In this document: positions 24,501-32,506 of the stretch, piece after piece
Layout of the letters: every line of letters starts with the position of its first letter
Position numbering within the stretch: the first letter of the stretch is position 1
From: Planctomycetota bacterium
Lineage (GTDB): Bacteria > Planctomycetota > UBA8108 > SXIK01
Length of the DNA stretch: 33,338 nt
Reading direction: 5' to 3'
Assembly (NCBI GenBank): GCA_016209535.1
Contig: JACQVW010000113.1
Location: forward strand, 1 to 33,338
The notes under the pieces: model-generated
The model's database searches: none
Told to the model about the DNA's origin: nothing
The model's input: the letters and a program-made list of their open reading frames with translations, nothing else
Program-made: the position numbers and the translations under genes

Positions 24501-27500
24501 GCCGAGGTCCGCGAGGTGACGGGCCTCCTGGACCGGCGGGCGGTGATCGCGGGCCTCGCGGGGGGCCTCAAGGTCACCGTGGAGGCCGAGTCGACCGGCC
24601 GCCGGGGCCGCGCGCGGCCCGCGTCGGCGGCGGAGCACCTGCTCTCGCGCGAGGCCTGGGCCGCGGCCGTCCAGAGCTCGCCCGAGTCGGCGCCGCGCCT
24701 CGAGTGGACGCGGGCGGGCCGGCGCGGGGCCCTGGACCCGGCGCGGGGCCTGGGCTCGAGCCGCGCCGGCGCCGAAGCGGACCGGACCGACTTCCCGGCG
24801 CCGTACGACCTCCACTTCGCGGACCTCGAGGCGGGCTACGGGCACTACGTGCCGAGCGTGACCCGCGGCGGGGCGCGGGCGGTCCTGAGGCTCGTCGCGA
24901 AGGACGACCCGGGGAGCACCGCCGAGGTCGTCGTGGACCTCGAGAGGCGCGCCGTCCTCGAGGTCTCGGCGCTCCAGGACGGGAAGCTTCGCTCGCGCAC
25001 GACGTTCCTGGACCACGTCCAGGTCCTCGGCGCCTGGTGGCCCTCGAGGCTCGAGACCCGCGACGGCGAGGGCAAGCTCCTCCGGGCCGTGAAGCTCGCC
25101 CACGAGGCGCTCGCCCCCGAGGCCTTCGCCGCCGCGCTGGACCGCGCCCTGGCGCCCGCCGCCGAGGCCACGATGCTCGAGCTGCCCCTCCCCGGGCTCG
25201 TCGACGCGCGCCAGCGCGCCCTCGACGGCAAGGCGGCGCTCGCAGATCGCTGGGTCCTCCTGAACCACTTCGCCGCGACCCAGCGCTGGGACCGCGCGGC
25301 CGAGGAGCTCCGGAGCTTCGAGGCCCTGGCGGCCCAGAGGAGAGGGCTCGCCTGGGTGCGGCTCTCCTTCCTCCAGGCCTCGAGGCGGCTCGAGGAGGCG
25401 AAGGCGGTGGTCCTCGACCTCTCGAGCGGCGTTGCGGCGGGCTCGAGGCCCGGCGACCTCGCCCTCGCCCTGGCGCTCCTCGGGGCCGCGAGCGGCTCCC
25501 TGGGCCCGAGCGAGCGGCAGGACCTCCTCGCGGCCCTCGAGCCCGTCTTCGAGCGGCAGCCCCCGGGGCTCGAGGCCCCGAAGCGCTTCGAGCGGGAGCG
25601 CCTGGACGTCCTCCGCGGCCTCGGCCGGCACGAGGACGCGCGGCGCCTCCTCGAGGAGCTCGCCCTGCGCAGCGCCGATGACCTCGAGCTCCAGATCGAG
25701 TGGGCCCGGGATCTCGAGGGCCGGGGCGAGACGGACCGCGCCGTGGCGCACCTCGACGGGGCCCTCGCGAGGTCCGGCCCCTGGACGCCCGAGGAGGAGG
25801 CGCGGCTCCGCTCCACGGCGGCGTTCCTGCTCTACGACCGCCGGAGGCTGCCCGAGTACCTGGACCGCGCCGGCCGCTGGCTCGATGAAGGGCCGTCCCA
25901 CGTCGGAGATGACGTCGCGAGCCGGCTCCTCTCGGCCCACGTGCTCCTCGACCGCGAGGCCGACGCGGACCGGCTCATCGAGGCCTGGCTCTCGAGGGGG
26001 CCCGAGCCGGGCCTGGGCGCCCGCTGGAACCGGACGTCGGCGGACGGCGCGCGCTTCCAGGCCGCGCTCCACCACGCGCTCGGCTCGGGCCACGAGCTCC
26101 ACGCGCGCCGCATCGACCCGAGGTGGAGGCCGAGGCTCGCGGAGCTCGTCCTCGCCTGCGCCCGGGACCCGGCCCTCGGCTGGATCCCCGGGAGCATCGT
26201 GGGCGACCACCGCTTCCACCGGACCGACGAGGGCCGCGAGGCGATGGCGAGGCTCCACGGGATCCTGGCGGCGGAGGCGGACTCGCTGGCGCCGCAGGCC
26301 GTCGTGAGCATCCTCGAGTGGACGGCGGGCCGCGCGCCGCGCGAGGGCGAGCCCTCGCGGGAGGACATCGCCCGGAAGCTCCTCGCCCGCTGGGAGCGCG
26401 AGGTCGACCCGGGGTCGAGGGCCCTCCTGGGCCAGGCCATCGCCGGGTCGGGCGGCCCCAAGCTGCTCCTCGCCCTCCGGCGCCTCGAGCTCGAGCACGC
26501 GACGGGCCCGGAGGAGAAGGCCCGGGCCGCATGGAACCTCTTCCACCTCCTGGGCTCTCGACCCTGGAGCGCCGAGGCCGAGGCGGAGGTCCTGGGGCTC
26601 TTCGATCGCCTCGGGAGCCCCCAGCTCCAGGCCGCCGCGGCGCCCGTCCTCGCCGTCTACGCGAGCGAGTCGCGGGGCGCGAGGGAGGTGGAGGCCATCC
26701 CGGACCGCTCGAAGCTCCCGCGCCGCCAGCTCCGGCCGCTCGAGGCAGCGGCGCGCCGGAGGGCGCGCGAGGCGGCGGTCGAGACCCTGAGGAAGCTCGA
26801 GGCGTCGGGCCTCGCCCTCGCGGTCGTGCCGTTCGTCAAGGTCGAGCGCTTGACCCTCGAGGCGCGCCGGCCGAAGGAGCCGGCCCGCGTCTCGAAGGAT
26901 CTGCGCGAGCTCTTCGAGGGGGTCCCGATGCGGAACGTCGAGGATCCACTGGACGGAGCGCGCGACGCGCTGGCCCGGCGCGCCCTCGTCACGGCGGCCT
27001 ACGTCGCCACGCTCCCGGGCTCCGAGGCGAGCCTCGCGGGCGCTCTCCTCGAGCTCCTCGTCGGCCTCATCGCGCGCCGCGAGGCCGAGGAGGAGGCGCG
27101 GATCGACGCGCGGGAGGAGAAGCGCGACCTCCTCGTGGCCCTGGACCGGCCCGCGGACCTCGAGGCCGCGCTCGAGGCCTGGGCCGCCGAGGCGGGCGAC
27201 GCCGCCGGCGACCGCTTCCGCGTCGCCCGGGGCCACGTCCTCGCCGAGCTGGGCAGCCTGGCCGATGCGGTCCGGGCCTTCGAGGCGGTCGCTGCGCGCG
27301 ACGCCCTGGGCGCCGCCGACTGGAGGGCCCTCGCCGGCTGGCACCTCGCCCTCGGGGACAAGGCGAAGCACCGCGACGCCCGGGTGCGCGCCCACGAGGC
27401 CGAGGGCGAGTGGCAGGTGCACAACGCCCTCCAGCGAGACCTCCACCGCTACCAGCGCCGCGGCGACGCGGTGCCCGAGGAGCTCGACGAGGATGTTTTC

Positions 27501-30143
27501 CTCCGCCTGGCCGCGCTCTTCCGCAAGGCCACGAGCCCCGGGCACCACCTCTGGATCCTCCGCGCCTACTACGAGGCGACGAAGGACTTCCGGCTCCTCG
27601 AGTCGACCGCCGACGCCGTCGTGGGCCAGACCACGGAGAAGGTCTACGGGTGCCTGCAGGGCCTCGGCCAGGTCCTCGAGCTCGTGGGGGACGAGGCCAC
27701 GTGCGACCGCCTCGTGAGGCGGCTCGGGGAGCTCGTCCCCACGGCGACCCCGGCGGACCGGCGCGCCCTCCGGCTCCTCGATCTCCTCGTGGAGAGGCGC
27801 GCCGCGGACCAGCAGAACGGCGGCGGCCCCCACGCGCAGGCGGCGCTCGAGGCGATGCGCTCCGCCTTTCAGGAGGCATGGCGCGAGGGCGAGCTGGCCC
27901 TCATGGCGGGCTTCCTGGCACAGCTCGGGAAGGTCGTCGAGCCCCTCCGCTCGGAGCAGATCCGGGAGCTCCGGTTGCTCCACGACCTGGCGGCGGCGGG
28001 GAGCGAAGAGCGGTTCGCCGTGGCCCGGCACCGGGCCGCAGCGCTCCACGCCGGCGGGCAGCGGGAGGACGCCGTGCAGGTCCTCGGCGGCGCCCTCGGC
28101 GAGCACGCGCAGGCCCGCGGAGGCCTGCTCCCGCCGACCGCGAGCGGCGCCCTCGAGACGTACGTCGGCTACCTCACCGAGGGGGGGGAGCTCCGCGCCG
28201 CCGAGAGGATCCTCCGGCGCGAGCTGACCCTGGGACACAACCTCGACTTGAAGCGCTGGCTCGAGCTCGAGCTCTTCGAGCTCATGGTCCAGGCCGTCGA
28301 GCGCGGCCAGGCCCTCTCCTCGGGCCGCGGGGCGGACCTCTACGCCGCCGCGCGGCGCGAGATGCTCGAGGCCCTCGAGCGCTCCGGCGGCGAGGGGCAC
28401 GCCCAGAGCGTGTCGAGCCACATCCGGGGGCTCTTCCGGGCGGCGCACGCGAAGAAGGTGGCCGGAGCCGGCGACGACCTCCGCGTCTTCGCCTTCCAGG
28501 ACGTGCCCCGGGTGCTGCGGACCTACGCCTACAGGAACGGCCAGGGCCTCGTCTCGAATGTGGCGCACGCCGTGCGGGACGTGCTCGGACGGAGGGAGGC
28601 CGTGGCCTTCCTCGTGGCGAGAGCCGAGGGGGAGCCGCGGTGGCTCGAGCGCCAGGGCCAGGACTTCTGGCCCCAGCACGCCTACCGGCTCGGCGAATGG
28701 GCCCTGGAGGTGAAGGGGAGGCTCGGCGAGCTCGAGCCGCGCGTCCTGGCCATCGCCCTCGCGGCGCTCCGGGAGGACCTCCTGGAGGGCGAGGCGCGGA
28801 CCCGCGTCCTCTACGACAAGCGCCACGGGCGCTTCTGGCCCGAGAAGGCCGAGGACTTCCGCCGCGCGGCCCTCGAGGCCCTCGAGGCGCGGCGCCAGTC
28901 CGAGGCGGGCTCGATGCACATCGCCGAGTACCTCTTCCGCGGCCTCGAGCGGCGGTCCGACTCCATCGACGCCCTCGCGCGCTTCTACCGCGCCCGCGGC
29001 CTCGGCGATGGCGGGCAGTGGCAGCTCGCGGGGTACCTCGCCGAGGCGGGGCGGCACGCCGAGGCGGTGCCTCTCCTCGAGGGCCTGATCGCCCGGCACC
29101 CTGAGAGCCTCGAGCACCGCGCCGCCCTCTGCCGCGCGTACCACAAGCTCGCGCAGCGCGAGAAGCTCGCGGCGGCCCTCGACGCGGCCGACGAGCACTT
29201 CCGCGCCGAGGGCCTCTGGCACGAGGGCCACGCGGCGGGGCTCGGCAACCTCTGCCTCGAGGTGGCGCATCCCGATCGGGCGGTGGAGTACCTCCGTGAG
29301 GCCGCGCGCATGCACGAGAAGTCGGCCCCGAACCGGGGCGTGGGGGACGGCGTCCTCTCGAGCTACTACGTCTCGCTCGCCCAGGCCCTCTCGGGCCTCG
29401 GCCGCACGAAGGAGGCCGTCGACGCCGCGGCGGGGGCCGTCGTGAGCTGGGGCCGCCGCGCCGATGGGCGCGCCCAGGCCCTCGAGTCGCTGCTCCAGGT
29501 CCTCCGCGCGGCGAAGGACCTCGGCGCTTACGAGGCGTCCTTCGAGGCGGAGGTCGCGGCGGCGCGCCTCGAGAACCCGACGATCCGGAAGGCCCTCGGG
29601 CGCGTCCATCTCGAGCGCAAGAGCTTCGCGAGGGCCGCGAGGCACCTCGAGGCCGCCGTGGAGCACGGTCCCGCCGATCCCGAGGCGGAGCGGAAGCTCA
29701 TCGAGGCCTTCGACGGGCTCGGCGACCCGGCCCGCGCCTCGGCGCGCGTCCTGGCCCTCGCCGGGAAGAAGGAGCGCGACTTCGGCCTCTTCAAGGAGCT
29801 GGGGGACCGGCTCGCGGCCCAGGGCAAGGCCACTGACGCCGAGCGCGCGTACTGCGCGCTCGCCGAGCTGTCGGCCAACGAGTCCGAGGGCCGGGCGCTC
29901 CTCGCCGAGCTGCGGGAGGGCCAGGCCCGCTTCGGCGAGGCCGCCGCCGAGTGGCGCCAGGTCGTGCGCGTGCGGTCGCGGGAGCCCGGCGGGTACGTGG
30001 GCCTCGGCCGGGCGCTCCTCGGGGCGGGCCGTCCCGCCGAGGCGCGCGAGGCCCTCGAGCGCGTCCTTCGCGAGTCGTGGCACCCGCGCTTCGGCGACGT
30101 GCACGCCGAGGCGCGGAAGCTGGTCCAGAGGCTCCAGCGGTGA
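21579..30143 (+). CDS. Giant exported FecR-VIT-VWA-TPR protein, 2,854 residues
   Basis: The track ORF starts at 19272, but the ATG at 21579 follows AAGGAGG and opens a signal peptide (MRRRIAALAAGVWAAAALEG). Domains in order are as follows. Residues 48-140 are FecR-like (EVRLADGTRLVLGPAGLLEL). Residues 175-306 are a VIT domain (DIRDQISRTQVEESFQNHTDSVLEGVFYFPLPQ). Residues 430-620 are a VWA domain with MIDAS motif DTSASMS from Asp439. The family segment ELQIITPYTSLLVLES is near 715. An acidic linker spans about 845-905. Residues 1070-1190 are a beta-rich LolA/MucB-like stretch (AEVVVDLERRAVLEVSALQDG). About 1,600 residues of TPR-like helical repeats run to the end. Homologues of the VIT-VWA part include inter-alpha-trypsin inhibitor heavy chains and bacterial adhesion or envelope proteins. 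The role is unknown; a periplasmic or surface scaffold is inferred. Confidence 0.92.
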   Translation: MRRRIAALAAGVWAAAALEGTVGTGGTAARAPAAQESLADDPSPGHLADREGAVFVRPILSPRWAPAGEGDPIEAGAWLKTAARGANAAEVRLADGTRLVLGPAGLLELTAPGSLRLDEGELSVEPAPGSKVAVAGPGGAREEVAAARVLRARDGRLAPIDEPAWLKGYREKSSTEAMGSLLATVDGRDVPLSLGYHKVTVDIRDQISRTQVEESFQNHTDSVLEGVFYFPLPQDASISGFAMWIGDELVEADVVEKERARAIYETILAERRDPGLLEWTGGNVFKARVYPIPAGGEKRIRITYTQVLPKEGSAYRYTYALQSEMLRLKPLRELRIEVKIASEEPIASVRCPSHPARVRATEHAAQVEVEAQEYRPSRDLEVLVETRPQAKAVLVSHRRADEGYFMALVSADALMGRERGAAGRDPGAARPLDLVIVADTSASMSDVQLREQRAFVASLLESLGDRDRFQLLAFDVETAWLSDEPLPGGSGNAARALAFLEARGALGWTDLERAFREALSRASRDSHVVYVGDGIPGKGDADPAALAQALKGLHAGRGTCHAVAPGSTFESLVLKSIASLGGGSLHRVGGGKDAGEAAGDLLREMTSSALVDLRLEWRGVRVARVYPEELPNLPAGGQQVVLGRYLPEPGETRGTLVVRASLGVLPIAAEVPAAFAGEGEGNSFVPRLWARLHLDHLLEQAQTPEVKDRVIALSEELQIITPYTSLLVLESDADRERFQVRKGFRMRGGEEFFAEGRAGAQLDLAREQSQLARRWRQDLRRRVLERYARLGIEPEREVVPAFFYKARGAGAQRWAATALEREGTKLRVALDDLTPGTAAPATVAPGDLNSDALAFDEVATAGAEEAEADQDEKPPDGAEEYFGKEDAAAQPFAEMAKAAEAPAQLRLRNALADTRALRQERLGRRLDARLAFGDVPELGALFYGAGLRPRPSPPFGGLFLEPGSPTPPREPAWPAEVREVTGLLDRRAVIAGLAGGLKVTVEAESTGRRGRARPASAAEHLLSREAWAAAVQSSPESAPRLEWTRAGRRGALDPARGLGSSRAGAEADRTDFPAPYDLHFADLEAGYGHYVPSVTRGGARAVLRLVAKDDPGSTAEVVVDLERRAVLEVSALQDGKLRSRTTFLDHVQVLGAWWPSRLETRDGEGKLLRAVKLAHEALAPEAFAAALDRALAPAAEATMLELPLPGLVDARQRALDGKAALADRWVLLNHFAATQRWDRAAEELRSFEALAAQRRGLAWVRLSFLQASRRLEEAKAVVLDLSSGVAAGSRPGDLALALALLGAASGSLGPSERQDLLAALEPVFERQPPGLEAPKRFERERLDVLRGLGRHEDARRLLEELALRSADDLELQIEWARDLEGRGETDRAVAHLDGALARSGPWTPEEEARLRSTAAFLLYDRRRLPEYLDRAGRWLDEGPSHVGDDVASRLLSAHVLLDREADADRLIEAWLSRGPEPGLGARWNRTSADGARFQAALHHALGSGHELHARRIDPRWRPRLAELVLACARDPALGWIPGSIVGDHRFHRTDEGREAMARLHGILAAEADSLAPQAVVSILEWTAGRAPREGEPSREDIARKLLARWEREVDPGSRALLGQAIAGSGGPKLLLALRRLELEHATGPEEKARAAWNLFHLLGSRPWSAEAEAEVLGLFDRLGSPQLQAAAAPVLAVYASESRGAREVEAIPDRSKLPRRQLRPLEAAARRRAREAAVETLRKLEASGLALAVVPFVKVERLTLEARRPKEPARVSKDLRELFEGVPMRNVEDPLDGARDALARRALVTAAYVATLPGSEASLAGALLELLVGLIARREAEEEARIDAREEKRDLLVALDRPADLEAALEAWAAEAGDAAGDRFRVARGHVLAELGSLADAVRAFEAVAARDALGAADWRALAGWHLALGDKAKHRDARVRAHEAEGEWQVHNALQRDLHRYQRRGDAVPEELDEDVFLRLAALFRKATSPGHHLWILRAYYEATKDFRLLESTADAVVGQTTEKVYGCLQGLGQVLELVGDEATCDRLVRRLGELVPTATPADRRALRLLDLLVERRAADQQNGGGPHAQAALEAMRSAFQEAWREGELALMAGFLAQLGKVVEPLRSEQIRELRLLHDLAAAGSEERFAVARHRAAALHAGGQREDAVQVLGGALGEHAQARGGLLPPTASGALETYVGYLTEGGELRAAERILRRELTLGHNLDLKRWLELELFELMVQAVERGQALSSGRGADLYAAARREMLEALERSGGEGHAQSVSSHIRGLFRAAHAKKVAGAGDDLRVFAFQDVPRVLRTYAYRNGQGLVSNVAHAVRDVLGRREAVAFLVARAEGEPRWLERQGQDFWPQHAYRLGEWALEVKGRLGELEPRVLAIALAALREDLLEGEARTRVLYDKRHGRFWPEKAEDFRRAALEALEARRQSEAGSMHIAEYLFRGLERRSDSIDALARFYRARGLGDGGQWQLAGYLAEAGRHAEAVPLLEGLIARHPESLEHRAALCRAYHKLAQREKLAAALDAADEHFRAEGLWHEGHAAGLGNLCLEVAHPDRAVEYLREAARMHEKSAPNRGVGDGVLSSYYVSLAQALSGLGRTKEAVDAAAGAVVSWGRRADGRAQALESLLQVLRAAKDLGAYEASFEAEVAAARLENPTIRKALGRVHLERKSFARAARHLEAAVEHGPADPEAERKLIEAFDGLGDPARASARVLALAGKKERDFGLFKELGDRLAAQGKATDAERAYCALAELSANESEGRALLAELREGQARFGEAAAEWRQVVRVRSREPGGYVGLGRALLGAGRPAEAREALERVLRESWHPRFGDVHAEARKLVQRLQR

Positions 30144-30180
30144 GGGTGAAGCGGCGAGACTGGGGTTGCGGAGGATGTCC

Positions 30181-30209
30181 TTGCCTCGCCGCGGCCCCGG
30201 CGGTACACA
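30181..30209 (+). promoter_or_regulatory. Candidate near-leaderless promoter of the HEAT-repeat gene
   Basis: TTGCCT (30181-30186), a 17-bp spacer, then TACACA (30204-30209). The predicted +1 is 30216, one base before the ATG at 30217. This gene may therefore be transcribed separately from the giant gene 73 bp upstream. Confidence 0.42.
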
Positions 30210-30216
30210 GGACGGC

Positions 30217-31509
30217 ATGACGCGCGCCGTCGCGATCGCCCTGGCCGGGGCGCCGCTCCTTTTCGGGGCCGGGCTGGCCCTGCTCGTGCGCGCGAGCCGG
30301 GAGGACGGGGCCGCCGATCCGGGCGGCGCCGGGACGGCGGTGGCGGCGCGGCGCGGCGAGAGCGCGGGGCTCGAGGCGGATCCCGTGCGCAGGGCGCCGG
30401 ACGGGGGCGATTCGCCGGCCTCGGCCGCGCCTCGCGAGAGGGCCCCGGCTGCCGGGCCTGGCGGGGGAGCACGGGACGGGCTCGCGCGGGCAGCCGGTGG
30501 CGCGGGCGGTGGCGGCGCGGCGAGGGGACGGGACGAGGGGCCGGCGAGCGGCGAGTCCGGCGAGCGCGAGCCGGCAAGCGGGCCGGCGCAGCTCCTCGAG
30601 GGCGAGGCCCTCACGGAGGCCCTCGCCGGCGCCTTCGAGGAGGGTGAGCTCGGCGCCCTGCAGGGCCTCCTTATCTCGAGCTTGACCTTGAAGGGGACGA
30701 AGCTCGCGGCGGAGGACCTGCCGCTCCTCCAGGAGGCGCTGCTCCACGTGGAGGACCACGGCCTCCAGAAGCTCCTCCTGGCGCACCTCGAGCGGCTCGA
30801 GGCGCCGGCGGAGGCGAAGACGTCGGCGTACCTCGAGTACCTGGCGAGCTCACCGCGGCCCGACCACGCCGAGGACGCTTTCCGGCAGCTTGTGCGCCTC
30901 AAGGACCCGGGGGCGGTGGGCGGCCTCGCGGACCTCCTGCGCGACCCGGGGCGGCCGAAGCTCCACGCGGGGGCGGCTCAGGCTCTCGGCGAGATCGGCG
31001 ACCCGCGGGGCGTCCCGGTCCTGCGCGAATCGCTCGCGAGGCTCGAGGACCCGCGGGCGGCGGCGCCTTGCGCGAGGGCCCTCGCCCGGATCGGCGGGCC
31101 CGAGGCCATCGGCGCCCTGCTGGACTTCGCCGCCCGCGAGCCGACGGGGCCCGCGCTCGGGGCCCTGCGGGAGATCCGCGACCCCGACGCGGCGCCGCTC
31201 ATCTCCGAGAGCCTCCTCCGCTCGGCGCCCGAAGCCTACGTCCGCGCCGCCCTCGGCGAGCTGCGGAGGCTCGGCGACCCCCGCAGCCTGCGGGACCTCG
31301 GCCGCTTCCTCGAGCGCGCCGCGCCGCCCCTGGCGCGCGAGGCCATCGGAACCCTCTCGAGCATCCGCGATCCGGACGCGGCGGGCATCCTCGAGGCGTT
31401 TTCGCAGCGCCAGAGCGATCCGCGCCTCGCCGCCGAGGCCCTCCGGGCGGCCCGCAACCTTCGCGCCCGCCTCGAGCGCGAGGGGGGCGCGGGGCGGAGG
31501 AGCACCTGA
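30217..31509 (+). CDS. Membrane-anchored HEAT-repeat protein
   Basis: From the ATG at 30217 (the track ORF begins inside the giant gene) the protein is 430 residues. An N-terminal hydrophobic helix (VAIALAGAPLLFGAGLALLV, about 5-24) is followed by a Gly/Ala/Glu/Arg-rich low-complexity linker to about residue 125. HEAT or PBS-lyase-like repeats then run to the end, with units such as LKDPGAVGGLADLLRDPG, AAQALGEIGDPRGVPVLRESL, ALARIGGPEAIGALLDFA and LRRLGDPRSLRDLGRFLE. It is probably inserted in the inner membrane with the repeats outside the cytoplasm, acting as a protein-interaction scaffold. It follows the giant TPR protein and precedes a small membrane protein by 26 bp, suggesting one envelope-related cluster. 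There are no catalytic motifs. Confidence 0.85.
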   Translation: MTRAVAIALAGAPLLFGAGLALLVRASREDGAADPGGAGTAVAARRGESAGLEADPVRRAPDGGDSPASAAPRERAPAAGPGGGARDGLARAAGGAGGGGAARGRDEGPASGESGEREPASGPAQLLEGEALTEALAGAFEEGELGALQGLLISSLTLKGTKLAAEDLPLLQEALLHVEDHGLQKLLLAHLERLEAPAEAKTSAYLEYLASSPRPDHAEDAFRQLVRLKDPGAVGGLADLLRDPGRPKLHAGAAQALGEIGDPRGVPVLRESLARLEDPRAAAPCARALARIGGPEAIGALLDFAAREPTGPALGALREIRDPDAAPLISESLLRSAPEAYVRAALGELRRLGDPRSLRDLGRFLERAAPPLAREAIGTLSSIRDPDAAGILEAFSQRQSDPRLAAEALRAARNLRARLEREGGAGRRST

Positions 31510-31535
31510 CGGGTTCAGGGGGTCCTCGTGCCCGC

Positions 31536-32255
31536 ATGAGACCCACCGACGGCTTCTGGTCCCGCCGGAAGGCGGCCGAGTGGTTCCGGTGCGTCGCGCG
31601 GCGGCCGGAGCTGCGAGACCTCCCGCAGGAGGCGCGGGATGCCGTCGCGGCCGAGGTGGTGGCGGGGCTGGCGCGAGGCGTCTCGGGGCGGCTCCTCTTC
31701 AACGAGGTACTGACGATCCTGTGCCTGCTGGGGTTCATCGCGGGCATGAGCGGTACGATCGTCTTGGGGCTGGGTTTCGCGAGGTGGATGGAGTCCTACT
31801 TCTGGGTCGCGGCCCTGGGTGGGGCGATCCTCCTCCTGGCCGTCCTGCTCATGGCCGAGAAGCGCCTTCGCGTCCGGCGCCTCGTGGAAGGGGCCCTTGC
31901 CCGCCGCGAGGGAGGGCCCGGGGACCATCCGGCAGCGGGCGCCGTCCCGGAGCCCGCATGGCTCGACCTTGCGAGGGACTACCGGGCCGTGCTCGTGGGG
32001 CGCGGGAGGGAGATCTCCTACCGGGCGCTTGCGGCACGCTGGGCGCAGGGCTTGCGGGAGCTCCCTCAGGTCGCGAACGTGCCGTTCGAGGACCGGGACC
32101 GCCTCAGCGAGGAGGCCGCGGAGAAGGCGCTCCGCGACCCGCTCGTGCGGCCCGCCCGCTGCTTCGACTGCCGCGCGGACCTGACGGCGAGCGCGGGCCC
32201 GGCGTGCCCGCGGTGCGGGGCGAGGCTCCTGCGCGACGGTGAGCGAGGGGCCTGA
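31536..32255 (+). CDS. Two-helix membrane protein with C-terminal zinc ribbon
   Basis: The 239-residue protein begins at the ATG at 31536, 26 bp after the HEAT gene. The track ORF starts earlier, inside that gene, and is spurious there. A charged cytosolic N-terminus (about 1-53) leads to two hydrophobic helices (about 54-81, VLTILCLLGFIAGMSGTIVLGLGF, and 88-107, YFWVAALGGAILLLAVLLMA). A soluble tail follows, ending in a CxxC...CxxC zinc ribbon (Cys209, Cys212, Cys224, Cys227: CFDCRADL, CPRCGARLL). I do not recognise the family. Zinc ribbons at the end of small membrane proteins are common in uncharacterised envelope or stress proteins. No ribosome site is obvious, so it may depend on translation of the upstream gene. 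Confidence 0.75.
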   Translation: MRPTDGFWSRRKAAEWFRCVARRPELRDLPQEARDAVAAEVVAGLARGVSGRLLFNEVLTILCLLGFIAGMSGTIVLGLGFARWMESYFWVAALGGAILLLAVLLMAEKRLRVRRLVEGALARREGGPGDHPAAGAVPEPAWLDLARDYRAVLVGRGREISYRALAARWAQGLRELPQVANVPFEDRDRLSEEAAEKALRDPLVRPARCFDCRADLTASAGPACPRCGARLLRDGERGA

Positions 32256-32306
32256 GGTCCCTGCTCTCGCGGCGGCGGAGCTCGGGCGGGGGATGCCCCG
32301 GGGGCG

Positions 32307-32348
32307 CCGTCCAGGGACCTGGACGCCGGGTCCAGGGACCTGGACGGC
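32307..32348. repeat. Long imperfect palindrome built from two GTCCAGGGACCTGGAC units
   Basis: GTCCAG-GGAC-CTGGAC occurs at 32309-32324 and again at 32330-32345 (period 21 bp), each able to form a 6-bp stem. Together with flanking GCC and GGC they make one long hairpin with only a few central mismatches. It lies after the zinc-ribbon membrane gene and has no T tract. It may be a terminator-like or protein-binding element. Confidence 0.75.
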
Positions 32349-32404
32349 CGGGGTTGGGGGGAGGACCGGGCAGGGCACCGTGGCGTTCAAGAAGGTTATT
32401 AAAT

Positions 32405-32415
32405 AGTTGGCAACT
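32405..32415. promoter_or_regulatory. Operator-like palindrome AGTTGGCAACT
   Basis: A perfect 11-bp inverted repeat (AGTTG-G-CAACT) lies in an AT-rich patch, 5 bp upstream of the -35 box of the HNH-family gene. The position fits a regulator site; the binding protein is unknown. Confidence 0.35.
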
Positions 32416-32420
32416 TTCTG

Positions 32421-32448
32421 TTGACTCGGTATGTCTGGTAAGTACAAT
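32421..32448 (+). promoter_or_regulatory. Strong sigma70-like promoter of the HNH-family gene
   Basis: TTGACT (32421-32426), a 16-bp spacer, then TACAAT (32443-32448), inside the only clearly AT-rich patch of the window. The predicted +1 is near 32455, giving a 52-nt leader with GAGGAG 5 bp before the ATG at 32507. It is the closest match to consensus seen here. Confidence 0.65.
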
Positions 32449-32506
32449 ACACTCCGTCGATCCGTACCCGGCCCTGTGGAAAACGAAGAGAACCCCGAGG
32501 AGATCC

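Noticed and set aside
21903-30902. 2,999-codon ORF on the minus strand, antisense to the giant gene
   Set aside because: It is the shadow of a GC-rich gene: composition is dominated by Arg, Gly, Leu, Glu and Ala, no domain is recognisable, and it crosses two real plus-strand genes that have signal sequences and known folds.
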